DNA from: Jaminaea rosea
Lineage: Eukaryota; Basidiomycota; Exobasidiomycetes; Microstromatales
DNA length: 64,000 nt
Direction: 5' to 3'
Assembly (NCBI RefSeq): GCF_003144245.1
Contig: NW_020289978.1
Location: 496,001 to 560,000, forward strand
Shown here: one piece after another, positions 1-8,809 of the stretch
How the letters are laid out: every line of letters begins with the position of its first letter
How positions within the stretch are numbered: the first letter of the stretch is position 1
The notes under the pieces: generated by a model
Databases searched by the model: none
Told to the model about the DNA's origin: nothing
The model's input: the letters and a program-made list of their open reading frames with translations, nothing else
Position numbers and translations under genes: made by a program

Positions 1-132
1 GCAGACTGCAACGGGGAGACTAGAAGCTGATGACGATTGCGAGCATGGGTGTATGTGCGTACATGTGGCAGAGCAAAAGGCGAGGTAGAAGAGACTGCGG
101 CCGCGTCGGTCCTTTCCCCTCCTGCGATCACC

Positions 133-1289
133 TTAGTCGTCATCATCCGACAACTTGGGAGCCAAGTAGAACCTCACGTGACCCGCCTCGAATCCATATT
201 CGACCAGGAGAGGCACCTCATTGCTCATGTGCAGCGCAACGGTGCCCGTCAGGCTGCCTGCCTTGGAGAAGTTGCTGAGGTACTTGTGCGAGAAGGTGAG
301 ACTGACGGCCTGCTGCAGCTCGATGGTGACGGGGATCGTCTCTCCGTCCCCACCCCCACTTCCTCCGGCTTTCCTCTTCCTCTTGCCGCTCGAGACCTTG
401 CTGTCCTCATCATCATCCTCATCCTCATCCACCGGTGCAGCAGCCGACCCGCTACCCTGCTTGAGTGTCAGCTTCGCGCTACCGATCTCGCCGTCTGTGC
501 TGAAGTTGACTCCCTCCTTGGAGACCTCGATCTTGACTGATTCGCCCAAGGTGCCGAGGTCGCGGCAGATGCGCGAGAATTCAGCGGAGGACATACGAAC
601 CACAGCCTCGTATTGCGTGTCAGGGATGCCCAGGTGCTCAGAGTCGATGTCCAGAAGCTTCATGTCGTATTCGGCTACTCGGTCGCTGTCTGTGGGCAAG
701 GGAGAGCGCGGGAGAATGACCGGCAGCTGTCAGCGATGAGGGTCTCTTTTCATCCGTTGGCCCTGGCAGCGCTCACTCTTTGCCTCAAACACCAAGTTGA
801 GATTGTCTCCGTCATCATCCTTCTTGAGCGTGACCACATCGTCGTTGCCCGCGGTGCGCACGATCTTCTGAAGCGAGTCGAGCTTGACACCGATTGACAT
901 GGGGCGGTCACATCTGAAGAGGGTGAAGGCGTCGGTACGCAGCTCGACGGAAGAAAGAGCGACGTGCGAGTTGTCCATTGCTTGAAGGCGCTGTGGGGGC
1001 GAGCGTGCGAGTTGGAGGGAAGCGTTAGAGGATGAGATGAGACGAGGGTGAGCCTGAGTGTGGTGTCGCAGCACTCACAATGCCATCCTCGCTGCAGTCG
1101 AAATTCGCCTCGGTCACAAGCTCCTTCACGGCCTCGAGGACCTTCTTGAGCTGTCGACGCCCAGGAGAGAAGGTGTCAGCGCAGCTTCATCTCACGACCG
1201 GCTCGCCTTCTCGAACCCTGCTGTTCAGCAGAGCTCAAGTCACCGCCAATGCTCACCAGCACCGCCTGTTGGAGCCTAGCCTCAAGCAT
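133..1289 (-). CDS. PCNA: PCNA, DNA sliding clamp, with an inserted charged loop
   Basis: Four exons read on the minus strand: 1257-1289, 1079-1150, 777-990 and 133-689, giving 291 residues in one frame. The protein is the homotrimeric ring that tethers DNA polymerases and repair factors to DNA in the nucleus. Family marks are the start MLEARLQQAVL, the block LQAMDNSHVAL, CDRPMSIGVKL, SDRVAEYDMKL, and the end YLAPKL. The usual length is about 258 to 261 residues. The excess of roughly 32 residues lies near residues 187-222, between two strands of the second domain, and holds an acidic run followed by KRKRK and a Gly-rich spacer. Introns have GTGAG donors and CAG acceptors. A residue usually Ala before LQAMD is Arg here. 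Identity is secure; the exon joins are inferred from frame closure. Confidence 0.95.
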
Positions 1290-1690
1290 GATATCTAGCT
1301 TTGATGCGTGGTGGAGAGAGAGCGGGAGCGAGTAGGGGAGTTGTCGGGGAGAGAAGGAGAACAACACGTCAGGACACGTCTCGAGTCGTTAAGTCACTCT
1401 GACCCGCTTTCTCAACCAATGTCCAACGCGGCCTGCCTGCGCGCCTCTTTCTCAAGCCGCGTGTCGCGTCGATCAGGCGGAACGGGGGCTGAAGCAACGG
1501 CGCGAAGCCTCACCTGAAGAACGATGAAATCCAACGAGGAGGAGGACCACCATCTTAAGGCAACGACGACTTCAAGAGTAGAGCAGAGCACAGTAACAGA
1601 AGCAGTGCATCAGTGATGCGATGCAATTACACGATTGCCGTACAAGACCTCTACCATGGCGTCTTGTCCCCAGCTCATCACAGCTCATGC
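1290..1690. other. Intergenic: PCNA promoter and FMP25 3' flank
   Basis: About 400 bases between two minus-strand genes. It should contain the PCNA promoter and 5' leader next to 1290, and the 3' end of the upstream gene next to 1690. I looked for an ACGCGT cell-cycle box on both strands and saw no perfect copy. The short ORFs here are not convincing. Confidence 0.5.
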
Positions 1691-4019
1691 CTAAGCGTCC
1701 ACCTTCCACCAGATAGCCATGCTGACCGTCCCCGCCGAGATGCGCTCTTCGACGTGCACCCCCTTCTTCTCCTTGCCTTGCGAGCCGTCCTCTTTGCGAG
1801 GGCCACGAGTATTCGACTTGGTCGTTGAGGCAAGTTGAAGGCGATTGTGCTGGCGACAGGCAGAGAAGCAGGAAAAGGTAGTGTCAGCAGATGCAGGCCT
1901 CTTTTCTCTCGCCGTCTCGAGGTGCTCACCGGCATATGCGTCAACGCTCCAGAGTTAAGATCCGCCTCGACCAGCTTGTTCCTCTCGGAACTCAATGCAG
2001 GATTCTCAGGCGTGGGCGCACCCGGCGCAGGCGTAGGCGGTGGGAGGGGATGCAAGTGCTGCGGGACGCACAAGTTGGAGCGCTTGCCCGTTCCCAGCTG
2101 ATAGGCGGCATTGTGGCCAAACACCATCACGTCTCGCCCGAACGCGACGTGCCCCTCCGTGTCGACCGTGTCCAGTACGATGGCTACATGGCCGGGCTTG
2201 CCAACTGATATGCTGTGGATCGGGACAGGGTGAGTGAGGGCGGTGCGCTCAGAGTCTGTGCCGGGAGCGAGCAGGATGGAGAGGCAGGTAATCAGTACCC
2301 CGCTCACTCAATGACACGAGCCAGCCATCTCTGCGGACACTCACACTCCAACAACCCGCTGACCGTCTTCACTCTCGTCGGGTCAGGCTTGACCTGGCTC
2401 CACATCGCATTGCCCAACGTGCCCCACTGTCCCTTTCCTGCCGCAAGCACATCGATGCTCTTTCCCGTGCCGAGCTTGCCCTCCTCCCTTCTCTCGGTGA
2501 CAAAGAAGCTGTTGTCGCCTCCAGCGGCCAGATTTGTGCAGCGCACATCGCGCGACGAGCTCGGGAAGCAGCGAGCCAGTACCACCTCTGAGGGGACGGG
2601 GATACATTCGATGCTAAAATTTACACCGAGCCCGAGTTGACCGTGAGTGTGACGACCCCACGCTAGGACACGGCCGTCGGGCGTGCGCGCGAGGCAGTGC
2701 TCGTTGCCTACGGCGATTTGGCTGACAGGCACTTGACGGAGGCTGGGGATTTCTGAGAGAGTCGTGCAAAATCGAATGGAAGAAGCGGGCTCAGTGAGGG
2801 GCTGAGGGGGTGGTGGTGGGTCAGTAGCCGTGCCTACGGCCGGAGGCTGTGGCTTTGAGGTTGTGTTGGACTCGGGAGCAGTAGGGGGCAGACGCGACGA
2901 GGGCAGAAGGGTAGCGTTGGGAGGTTGGGCAGGGTCGGTCATCTGTGCAAGGAGGCGCGGCTCCATGACGGTCTCCACCTGGGAAGGCTTGGTGTCCGGC
3001 GTGGCAGGCGAGTTGAGGAGGACTCGACGCGAGCCCAGCTGTCCGAATGCATTGCCTTTGTCGTCGATAGGTAGCGAGAGGACGCGACCCTTTTGCGTCA
3101 GCGCGGTGAGGTGGGAAGCCCCCGTCTGAATCTCAGAGACGCGATCGCCTCTCTCGAGTTGTACACTGGGCGCCATTGTCACTTTCTCAAAGTCGATCTG
3201 CGGGCCGGCCAGAGTGCCAAAGAGGGATAGAGGATTGGCGCTCCACGGCTTAGAGGTATTTGTGGGCTTCTGTCGCTCCTGAATGGCAGAGAAGATGTAG
3301 ACGTCGCCCTTCCTGCTGAGAGCAACAACTTTCTCGTCGGTGGCGGCTACGCGAACGATGTCCTTGCCAACGAGCGTCTTGATCGGGTCTCGTGGACGAG
3401 CAGCGTCACTACCACGAGGGGACAATTCGTTTGCCCTCTCTTTCTCTCTTCGCCTGCCAAGCGGTGCCTCCTCGATATCGCCAGCCAAAGCACGGGATGT
3501 GGCATCGAAGAAGCCCAGCCCCCACTGCAAGACGTCGCCATGCACGTCTACTGCTACGCCGTGCTTCTCTTCGAGGACGACATCACGGAGAGCGACACCG
3601 TGGAAGAACGGAATGGAGCGAGGTGTCTTGATGAGGGTAGTGAGTGGGGCATCGGGGGCAACGACGTTGTATCGGTTGCTTCCCCATGCGTAGACGCCCT
3701 GCTTTTGCGCTCGGTCACGCATTTGCTCCGGCTGTGTCATGGTCGTCGGGGTGATGATGTCATTGACTGGATTTGGGCTTGATGATACTCCGGCGAGAGC
3801 TTCATTGAGGAGCGGCGGGCGAGAAGTGTAGTACGAGATTGCTACCGCTGAGCCAATGGCTGAAGCGGCCCAGACGAGTGATCTGGATGGTGGCTTTGCA
3901 GAGGTGGAGGAGGAAGCGGAGCCGTGAGTAGCATAGCTACGGCTCTGGCGAGGCAGAGGCGTCTTGAGCAGCTGTCTGCCATGGCGAAGGGCAGCACGAC
4001 CCTCGCTGCTTGCTATCAT
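1691..4019 (-). CDS. FMP25: RCC1-repeat mitochondrial protein, FMP25-like
   Basis: Three exons: 2345-4019, 1930-2255 and 1691-1849, giving 719 residues. The N-terminus is Arg/Ser-rich without acids, like a mitochondrial presequence (RQLLKTPLPRQSRSYATHG), followed by a single membrane segment near WAASAIGSAVAISYY. RCC1-type repeat cores follow: GVYAWGSNRYNVV, GDVLQWGLGFF, GRVLAWGRHTHGQLGLG, GKGQWGTLGN and VMVFGHNAAYQLGTG. The last exon ends VSMAIWWKVDA, the kind of ending known for FMP25, an inner-membrane factor for respiratory complex III assembly in yeast. A Pro/Thr-rich disordered stretch separates repeats in the middle. The start at 4019 was chosen because it puts the presequence at the N-terminus; the frame is open further upstream. 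Family membership is solid, the FMP25 role is by homology. Confidence 0.8.
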
Positions 4020-4689
4020 TGTGAGCAGAGGAAACCAGGTTTGGCGGGAAGGAGTGGATGCGAAGCCAACTTGTTGAAATGACGGAGGCGAGCGGAAGTG
4101 CACCTCGTGCTGACAAAGAGAGAAAGCTCGCCCGCCGCTTCGCTCACTTGCAGTGCACGGGCCGCGGCGTCTCAAAATCGCAGACGAGCGACCAGCCTGC
4201 CGGGCGAAAAGCTGCGAGACAATAAAGACGTAAAAGTGAGGAGAGCGAGGAGTGAGGAGGGCGATGCGACATTCAGCGCGTCCATGCCTGGATTCCAAGG
4301 TCACGAGCAGCCTTGAGTTCTAACAGGCTCAGAAGTCAACAAGCGCAAGCCCGTTTGTGCTGGTGGGCGTTTGTCTCGCAGCGTCTCTGGTCGCGTGGCT
4401 CCTTGAGAAGACGCCGATCGATGGTGCTGCTGCTGCATCTGCTTTTTGGGCGCTGGCTGCACAGCCGCTGCCGCCGCCGTGACCGCCAAGCTGTCGTCGT
4501 CCCGGGCACAACGCTGGCCCCTGGCTGCGCGCATCTCGAAACTCGTCGTTGCGACGTCGCACACAGGCTGGCGATCCATCGGAGGTTTAGAGCTCAATCG
4601 AATCAATCTTTTCCTTCCATCACTATCACCACGACCACTTTCGTTTTACCCCATACCACTCTCCCTTCTGCCCCTTCGACTGTTTCACG
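4020..4689. promoter_or_regulatory. Divergent intergenic region, FMP25 / MscS channel
   Basis: About 670 bases separate the start codons of two head-to-head genes. The last 100 bases before 4690 are pyrimidine-rich, as often seen in fungal leaders. A 101-codon minus-strand ORF (4301-4606) lies here but resembles no protein I know and is rejected. No discrete operator is recognised. Confidence 0.45.
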
Positions 4690-7224
4690 ATGGCATCGTC
4701 GTCATCGGACCCATCGACGGTGCCATTGTCTATGCTGCGAGGCCAGCAGCAGCAGCAGCAGCATCAGCATCGACGCGCCAACAACGAGACCTCCCCGCCT
4801 GCTCACTACCCTCGTTTGCACGACCCCAGCAACCCTCACTATCACGAGGGGATGGAGCCAGGCAATCAAGGCCACACAAGCGTAGCAGAAGATGACCAGC
4901 AGCGACATCATGGTCATGTCAAGATTGGTTCAGCTCATGTCCCGAGAGGTGCATACCAGAAAGCGCATGACCGCGACGACTACGACGACGATGACGGTGC
5001 CGATCTCGCAGCGCCTCATCCACCCTTCTCTTCCATGCCCTCTGAGGCAGGCAAGAATGGTCGTCACTCTCGAGCATCGTCAATTGCCGCTTCGTCTGCA
5101 GACGAGACGGATGACTTCGATTGGGACACGTCCGACGACGAGGAAGAGGAGGCTCAAGTCAACGCCAAGCTGCGAGCCAAGCGTGGTCGTAAGGTCTACC
5201 TCTTCTGTATGCGCTTGGCACGCCCCGTGCGCGTCCTGCTCATGGGCGCATTCGTCACTGCTCTCTTTCTCGTGCCCCTCTTCGTCTCCCTATTCGCCAT
5301 CGATCGCAGCAACCCCGCTCGCCCCCATGTCGAGAGCTGGAGTATCTGGCTTTCCATCATAGCAGCCTCGTCTGCAGGCACCTTTATCGTTCTCGACTTC
5401 TTGCCTCCCGTTATCCTCCGCCTTGCCATCGCCGTTTACGGTCGCGCGCCGGAGGTCTTCAAGACGTACCTGGAAGTGGCCATGGGCTGCCTTGTCTACG
5501 TCAAGCTCGTCCTCTGCGTCGCCTGGGCCTGGATTGCTTTGGGTGGCGTCAACGCGGCGGTATGGTCTGGTGGTGTTGGTCCTCGTCCCACCTACTGGAA
5601 ATGGGTTGAGCGAGCGGTCAAGGCCATTTTCGCGACTGCCATCATCCTCGCCGTTGAAAAGTTTGCTCTTCATGGCATCGGCGTCAACTTTCACAAGGAA
5701 GCCATCAAGGACCGCCTCGAGGAGAACCAAAAGGCGTTGCGATACCTTGACAAGCTGCATGCCAGCAAATACATGCGTGAGACAAGTGGATCCAATACCA
5801 AGCGTCAATCAGGCAACTGGGCACGAATGGGCTTTGGTGCTGGTTCAAAGCCACCCAGCCCGGGTGCAAATGCTGGTCTGGGCTCGCGAGGTTACTTCCC
5901 AGAGGCAATGGACCAGAATCAGCCCGCCTCGGGTCATCAGCATCACCACAGCCTCTTTCACCACCACAACCACCCTGAGACGGCATCAAGCGAGCAGCTG
6001 CGCAAAGCCAAGGTTGATCGCAAGGCCAATTTCGCTGCCCAGCTGCAAGATGCCCTTGCCACTGCCACGATGAAGGACTCAAAGCTGTACAAGAAGTCCT
6101 CTGGCTCCCAAGCATCAGCACGCCGCCTCGCCAAGAAGCTCTTCCAGAACCTGGGACGACATCGCAAGACGCTCGTTGCAGAAGACTTCATTCCTTACTT
6201 CAAGAGCGAGACCGAAGCGCGCGAGGCCTTTGCTCTCTTCGACAAGGACAAGAATGGCGACATCGACAAGAGCGAGATGCGCGACGCAGTGCAGCGCATC
6301 TATCGTGATCGCCGTGCGCTCACCACCTCGCTCAAGGACATTAACTCTGCCCTCCAGAAGCTGGACGGCGTCCTCCTCTTCATCTCACTCATCATCGTCG
6401 TCTTCATCTGGCTGCTCATCTTCAGCCCCACTTCCACAGTCAGCAACCTGGTCCCACTCTCTACCATCGTCCTCGGTTTCTCCTTCGTCTTCGGCAATTC
6501 GGCCAAGCAGATTTTTGAGAGCATGATCTTCATCTTTGCGACTCACCCGTACGATGTGGGAGATCTGGTCTGCATCGACGACAACTGGATGTTCGTCAAG
6601 GAATTCGGTCTCATTTCCACGGTCTTCACGACCGTTGTCAATCAAACGGTGGTTGCGCCCAACGCTCTTCTCGCATCGCAGAAGTACATTCACAACTCGC
6701 GCCGCTCAGGCACTCAATGGGAGGTCACCTTCATCCAGCTGCCATTCGATACGGCGCTGGCAAAGATTGATGACTTCCGCCGCCTGCTTCGCGCCTGGAT
6801 CAAAGAGAACGATCGCGAGTGGGGAGGTGGGCTGGAAGTCAATTATGATTCCATTACGAATCAGACGGCCGTCCAGCTCGTGATTGCCATGGAGCACAAG
6901 GGCAACTGGCAGGACTGGGGTACGCGTTGGAGTCGCCGAACGAAGCTCATGCGACAGGTCAAGGTCATCTCCGAGGAGCTTGGCATTGATGCGACGCCTA
7001 TGCCGCGCCAGCCGGTGTCGTACATCAATCCTAGGGCCGCTGGCGTTGGGCCGCGCTCCTCTGGTCCTCGTGTTGGCGACACCGGCCCTGCAGGCGCTGC
7101 CGGGGCTCAGCCTGGTGTAGGCGGACAAGCGGGCAGTGCCGGTGGGTTTGGTGGTGGAATGGCGATCGGCGGTGTCGGCACTGGATTCGGGCCAAACATT
7201 ACCGACAAGGGTAAGAGCACGTAA
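4690..7224 (+). CDS. MscS-family mechanosensitive channel with EF-hand
   Basis: Single exon, 844 residues, like the Msy1/Msy2 calcium-regulated MscS proteins of fission yeast, which sit in the ER and act in osmotic shock. Residues 1-165 are cytosolic, with a poly-Gln run and acidic tracts. Membrane segments follow at about 180-305. A His-rich stretch lies near 416-431. One canonical EF-hand loop runs from D518 to E529 (DKDKNGDIDKSE). The MscS pore helix and beta domain follow around 570-690, with FVFGNSAKQIFESMIF, HPYDVGDLV and TVVAPNALLASQKYI. The C-terminal 80 residues are Gly/Pro-rich. The start at 4690 is the first Met after a pyrimidine-rich leader. Gene symbol left blank because the two yeast paralogues cannot be told apart here. 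Confidence 0.92.
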   Translation: MASSSSDPSTVPLSMLRGQQQQQQHQHRRANNETSPPAHYPRLHDPSNPHYHEGMEPGNQGHTSVAEDDQQRHHGHVKIGSAHVPRGAYQKAHDRDDYDDDDGADLAAPHPPFSSMPSEAGKNGRHSRASSIAASSADETDDFDWDTSDDEEEEAQVNAKLRAKRGRKVYLFCMRLARPVRVLLMGAFVTALFLVPLFVSLFAIDRSNPARPHVESWSIWLSIIAASSAGTFIVLDFLPPVILRLAIAVYGRAPEVFKTYLEVAMGCLVYVKLVLCVAWAWIALGGVNAAVWSGGVGPRPTYWKWVERAVKAIFATAIILAVEKFALHGIGVNFHKEAIKDRLEENQKALRYLDKLHASKYMRETSGSNTKRQSGNWARMGFGAGSKPPSPGANAGLGSRGYFPEAMDQNQPASGHQHHHSLFHHHNHPETASSEQLRKAKVDRKANFAAQLQDALATATMKDSKLYKKSSGSQASARRLAKKLFQNLGRHRKTLVAEDFIPYFKSETEAREAFALFDKDKNGDIDKSEMRDAVQRIYRDRRALTTSLKDINSALQKLDGVLLFISLIIVVFIWLLIFSPTSTVSNLVPLSTIVLGFSFVFGNSAKQIFESMIFIFATHPYDVGDLVCIDDNWMFVKEFGLISTVFTTVVNQTVVAPNALLASQKYIHNSRRSGTQWEVTFIQLPFDTALAKIDDFRRLLRAWIKENDREWGGGLEVNYDSITNQTAVQLVIAMEHKGNWQDWGTRWSRRTKLMRQVKVISEELGIDATPMPRQPVSYINPRAAGVGPRSSGPRVGDTGPAGAAGAQPGVGGQAGSAGGFGGGMAIGGVGTGFGPNITDKGKST

Positions 7225-7584
7225 ACGCTCCCCGCGATCAATATTGCCATAGGTATTCAGGGCGAGGCGGAGGGCCGGTCCCCCGTCTCTATTAGACAGA
7301 ACAAGTAAAGCATCATCCAGCATCACAGGAATCATCTCGACATCACAACACAGGGCCGGCGCCGAGTAAGCGTCTCGGCGACCTTCCCACTTTGCATCTT
7401 CAGCAAGATCATCAAGAGTACCCTCATTCTCAAACTCATTTTGAATCTCATCCTCCACGTACGAAATTCTTGCTTCCTTTCATGCGCACGACGAATGGAC
7501 CATCTACCTTTCCGTTGCTTCCCTCTCCCACGATGACTTCAGAAATGACCAAGTAGACGATTTTCTGTCCTTTCTCTCCTCGTG
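7225..7584. other. Convergent 3' flanks
   Basis: About 360 bases between the stop codons of the channel gene (+) and the WD40 gene (-). It should hold both 3' UTRs and polyadenylation sites. No coding or structural feature seen. Confidence 0.5.
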
Positions 7585-8625
7585 TCATGCAGACCAGACG
7601 TGAACTGCCCCATCTGCCCCACCGGTGACGATTTGCAGTGGCCCCTCCTTTCTTGGATTGCACTCCGTCCACAAGACTGCTCGTGAGCGAGCACTTCGCG
7701 GCGGTATTGTGGTCTCAGCCCCCGCAGCTACGTCCAAAGCCTGTGATTGCTTGCCCGTCACCAGATCCCAAGTCCTCAGCTTGCCATCCTCATCCCCTGC
7801 CACGACTTGGTCCTCGATCGGAGAGGAGAGGGTCGAGTGGCAGCGATACGCCTCGTTCTTGTGTCCCGTGAAGCTTTGGAGCAGGCTTCCATCTGCGACG
7901 TCGAGGAGACGATGCGTCGAATCGCTTGTGCTGACCAGGAGTAGCTGGGCCCCCGTCGCGCCCGACGAGAGGCTTAACGAGACCACAGGTTCATCCACCG
8001 TATCCTGTGTCAACGTCCCCTTGCGCAAGTCATATTGTCTCACCACCCCATCCACACTGCCCGTCCACACACTTGCACCGTCTTGCCCGCCAAGACAGAT
8101 GGTCTGAATGGCATCCCTGGCGTCCTTAGCCTCCAGTATGGGTCGCCAGGCACCTTGGGCTCTCAGGTCGTAGAAGCGCAGCACACCGTCAAATCCCGCT
8201 GTGCAGAGCACTTGTGCCTGAGCACCATCGTTGGATGGGCCGGCGAAGCGCACATCGTTGATCGCTCCCTGATGCGCAGAGAAGCGCCTTAGCACCGTAC
8301 TCGTAGGTACGTCCCAGAGCATGACTGCCTTATCCGGACCACCGGAGGCGAAGCGGGCATTATCGCGTGTGATGTCTAGAGCAAGGATCTCGTGTGAGTG
8401 TGCACCCTGATATACCTTGATGGGTTGTGCGGCTGAAGAGCTGGATGGTTGAGGGGAGGCGGCAGCATTCCACAGCTTGATGGTTCGATCTGCTCCGCCC
8501 GACAAGAGATATCTCCCATTAGCGTCGTACCGGACTATGTGGCAGACACCCTTGTGCGCCGCGGGAAGGGAGAGGAGAGGCCGCTGCCCGAGGGGTTGGT
8601 GGGCGGCGGCTTTGGTGGTTGTCAT
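7585..8625 (-). CDS. WDR83: WD40 scaffold protein, WDR83/MORG1-like
   Basis: Single exon, 346 residues, the usual size for this family, forming one seven-bladed WD40 propeller. Blade signatures include SGGADRTIKLWN, ASGGPDKAVMLWDV, CTAGFDGVLRFYDLR, WTGSVDGVVRQYDLR, AGDEDGKLRTWDLV and TGGADGAVHVWSA. The block GHKNEAYRC is distinctive for WDR83 (MORG1). In animals that protein scaffolds ERK signalling and is also found in spliceosomes; the fungal role is inferred. The gene is head to head with the HEATR6-like gene, with only about 184 bases between start codons, so the two probably share a promoter region. Confidence 0.88.
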   Translation of the reverse strand: MTTTKAAAHQPLGQRPLLSLPAAHKGVCHIVRYDANGRYLLSGGADRTIKLWNAAASPQPSSSSAAQPIKVYQGAHSHEILALDITRDNARFASGGPDKAVMLWDVPTSTVLRRFSAHQGAINDVRFAGPSNDGAQAQVLCTAGFDGVLRFYDLRAQGAWRPILEAKDARDAIQTICLGGQDGASVWTGSVDGVVRQYDLRKGTLTQDTVDEPVVSLSLSSGATGAQLLLVSTSDSTHRLLDVADGSLLQSFTGHKNEAYRCHSTLSSPIEDQVVAGDEDGKLRTWDLVTGKQSQALDVAAGAETTIPPRSARSRAVLWTECNPRKEGPLQIVTGGADGAVHVWSA

Positions 8626-8809
8626 GACATTTGGAGCGCTTCAAGATTTGAGTCAAGGAGAGAGCAAAAGAAAGCTGCGAAAGACGGACGGACAGTGCGG
8701 ACTGACGCGACTTTGCCTCGAGTGGAAGGCAGACCAGACAGACGCCTTTCCGTCCCTCGTCGCTTTCTCCCCTTTCCTTTGGATCCTCGAGAGCCAACTG
8801 AATGAGTGC

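Noticed and set aside
4301-4606. 101-codon minus ORF upstream of the channel gene
   Set aside because: Gln/Ala-rich, no similarity, sits in the divergent promoter.
8477-8809. N-terminal extension of the HEATR6-like gene
   Set aside because: It would overlap the coding start of the divergent WDR83 gene and shows no family similarity.
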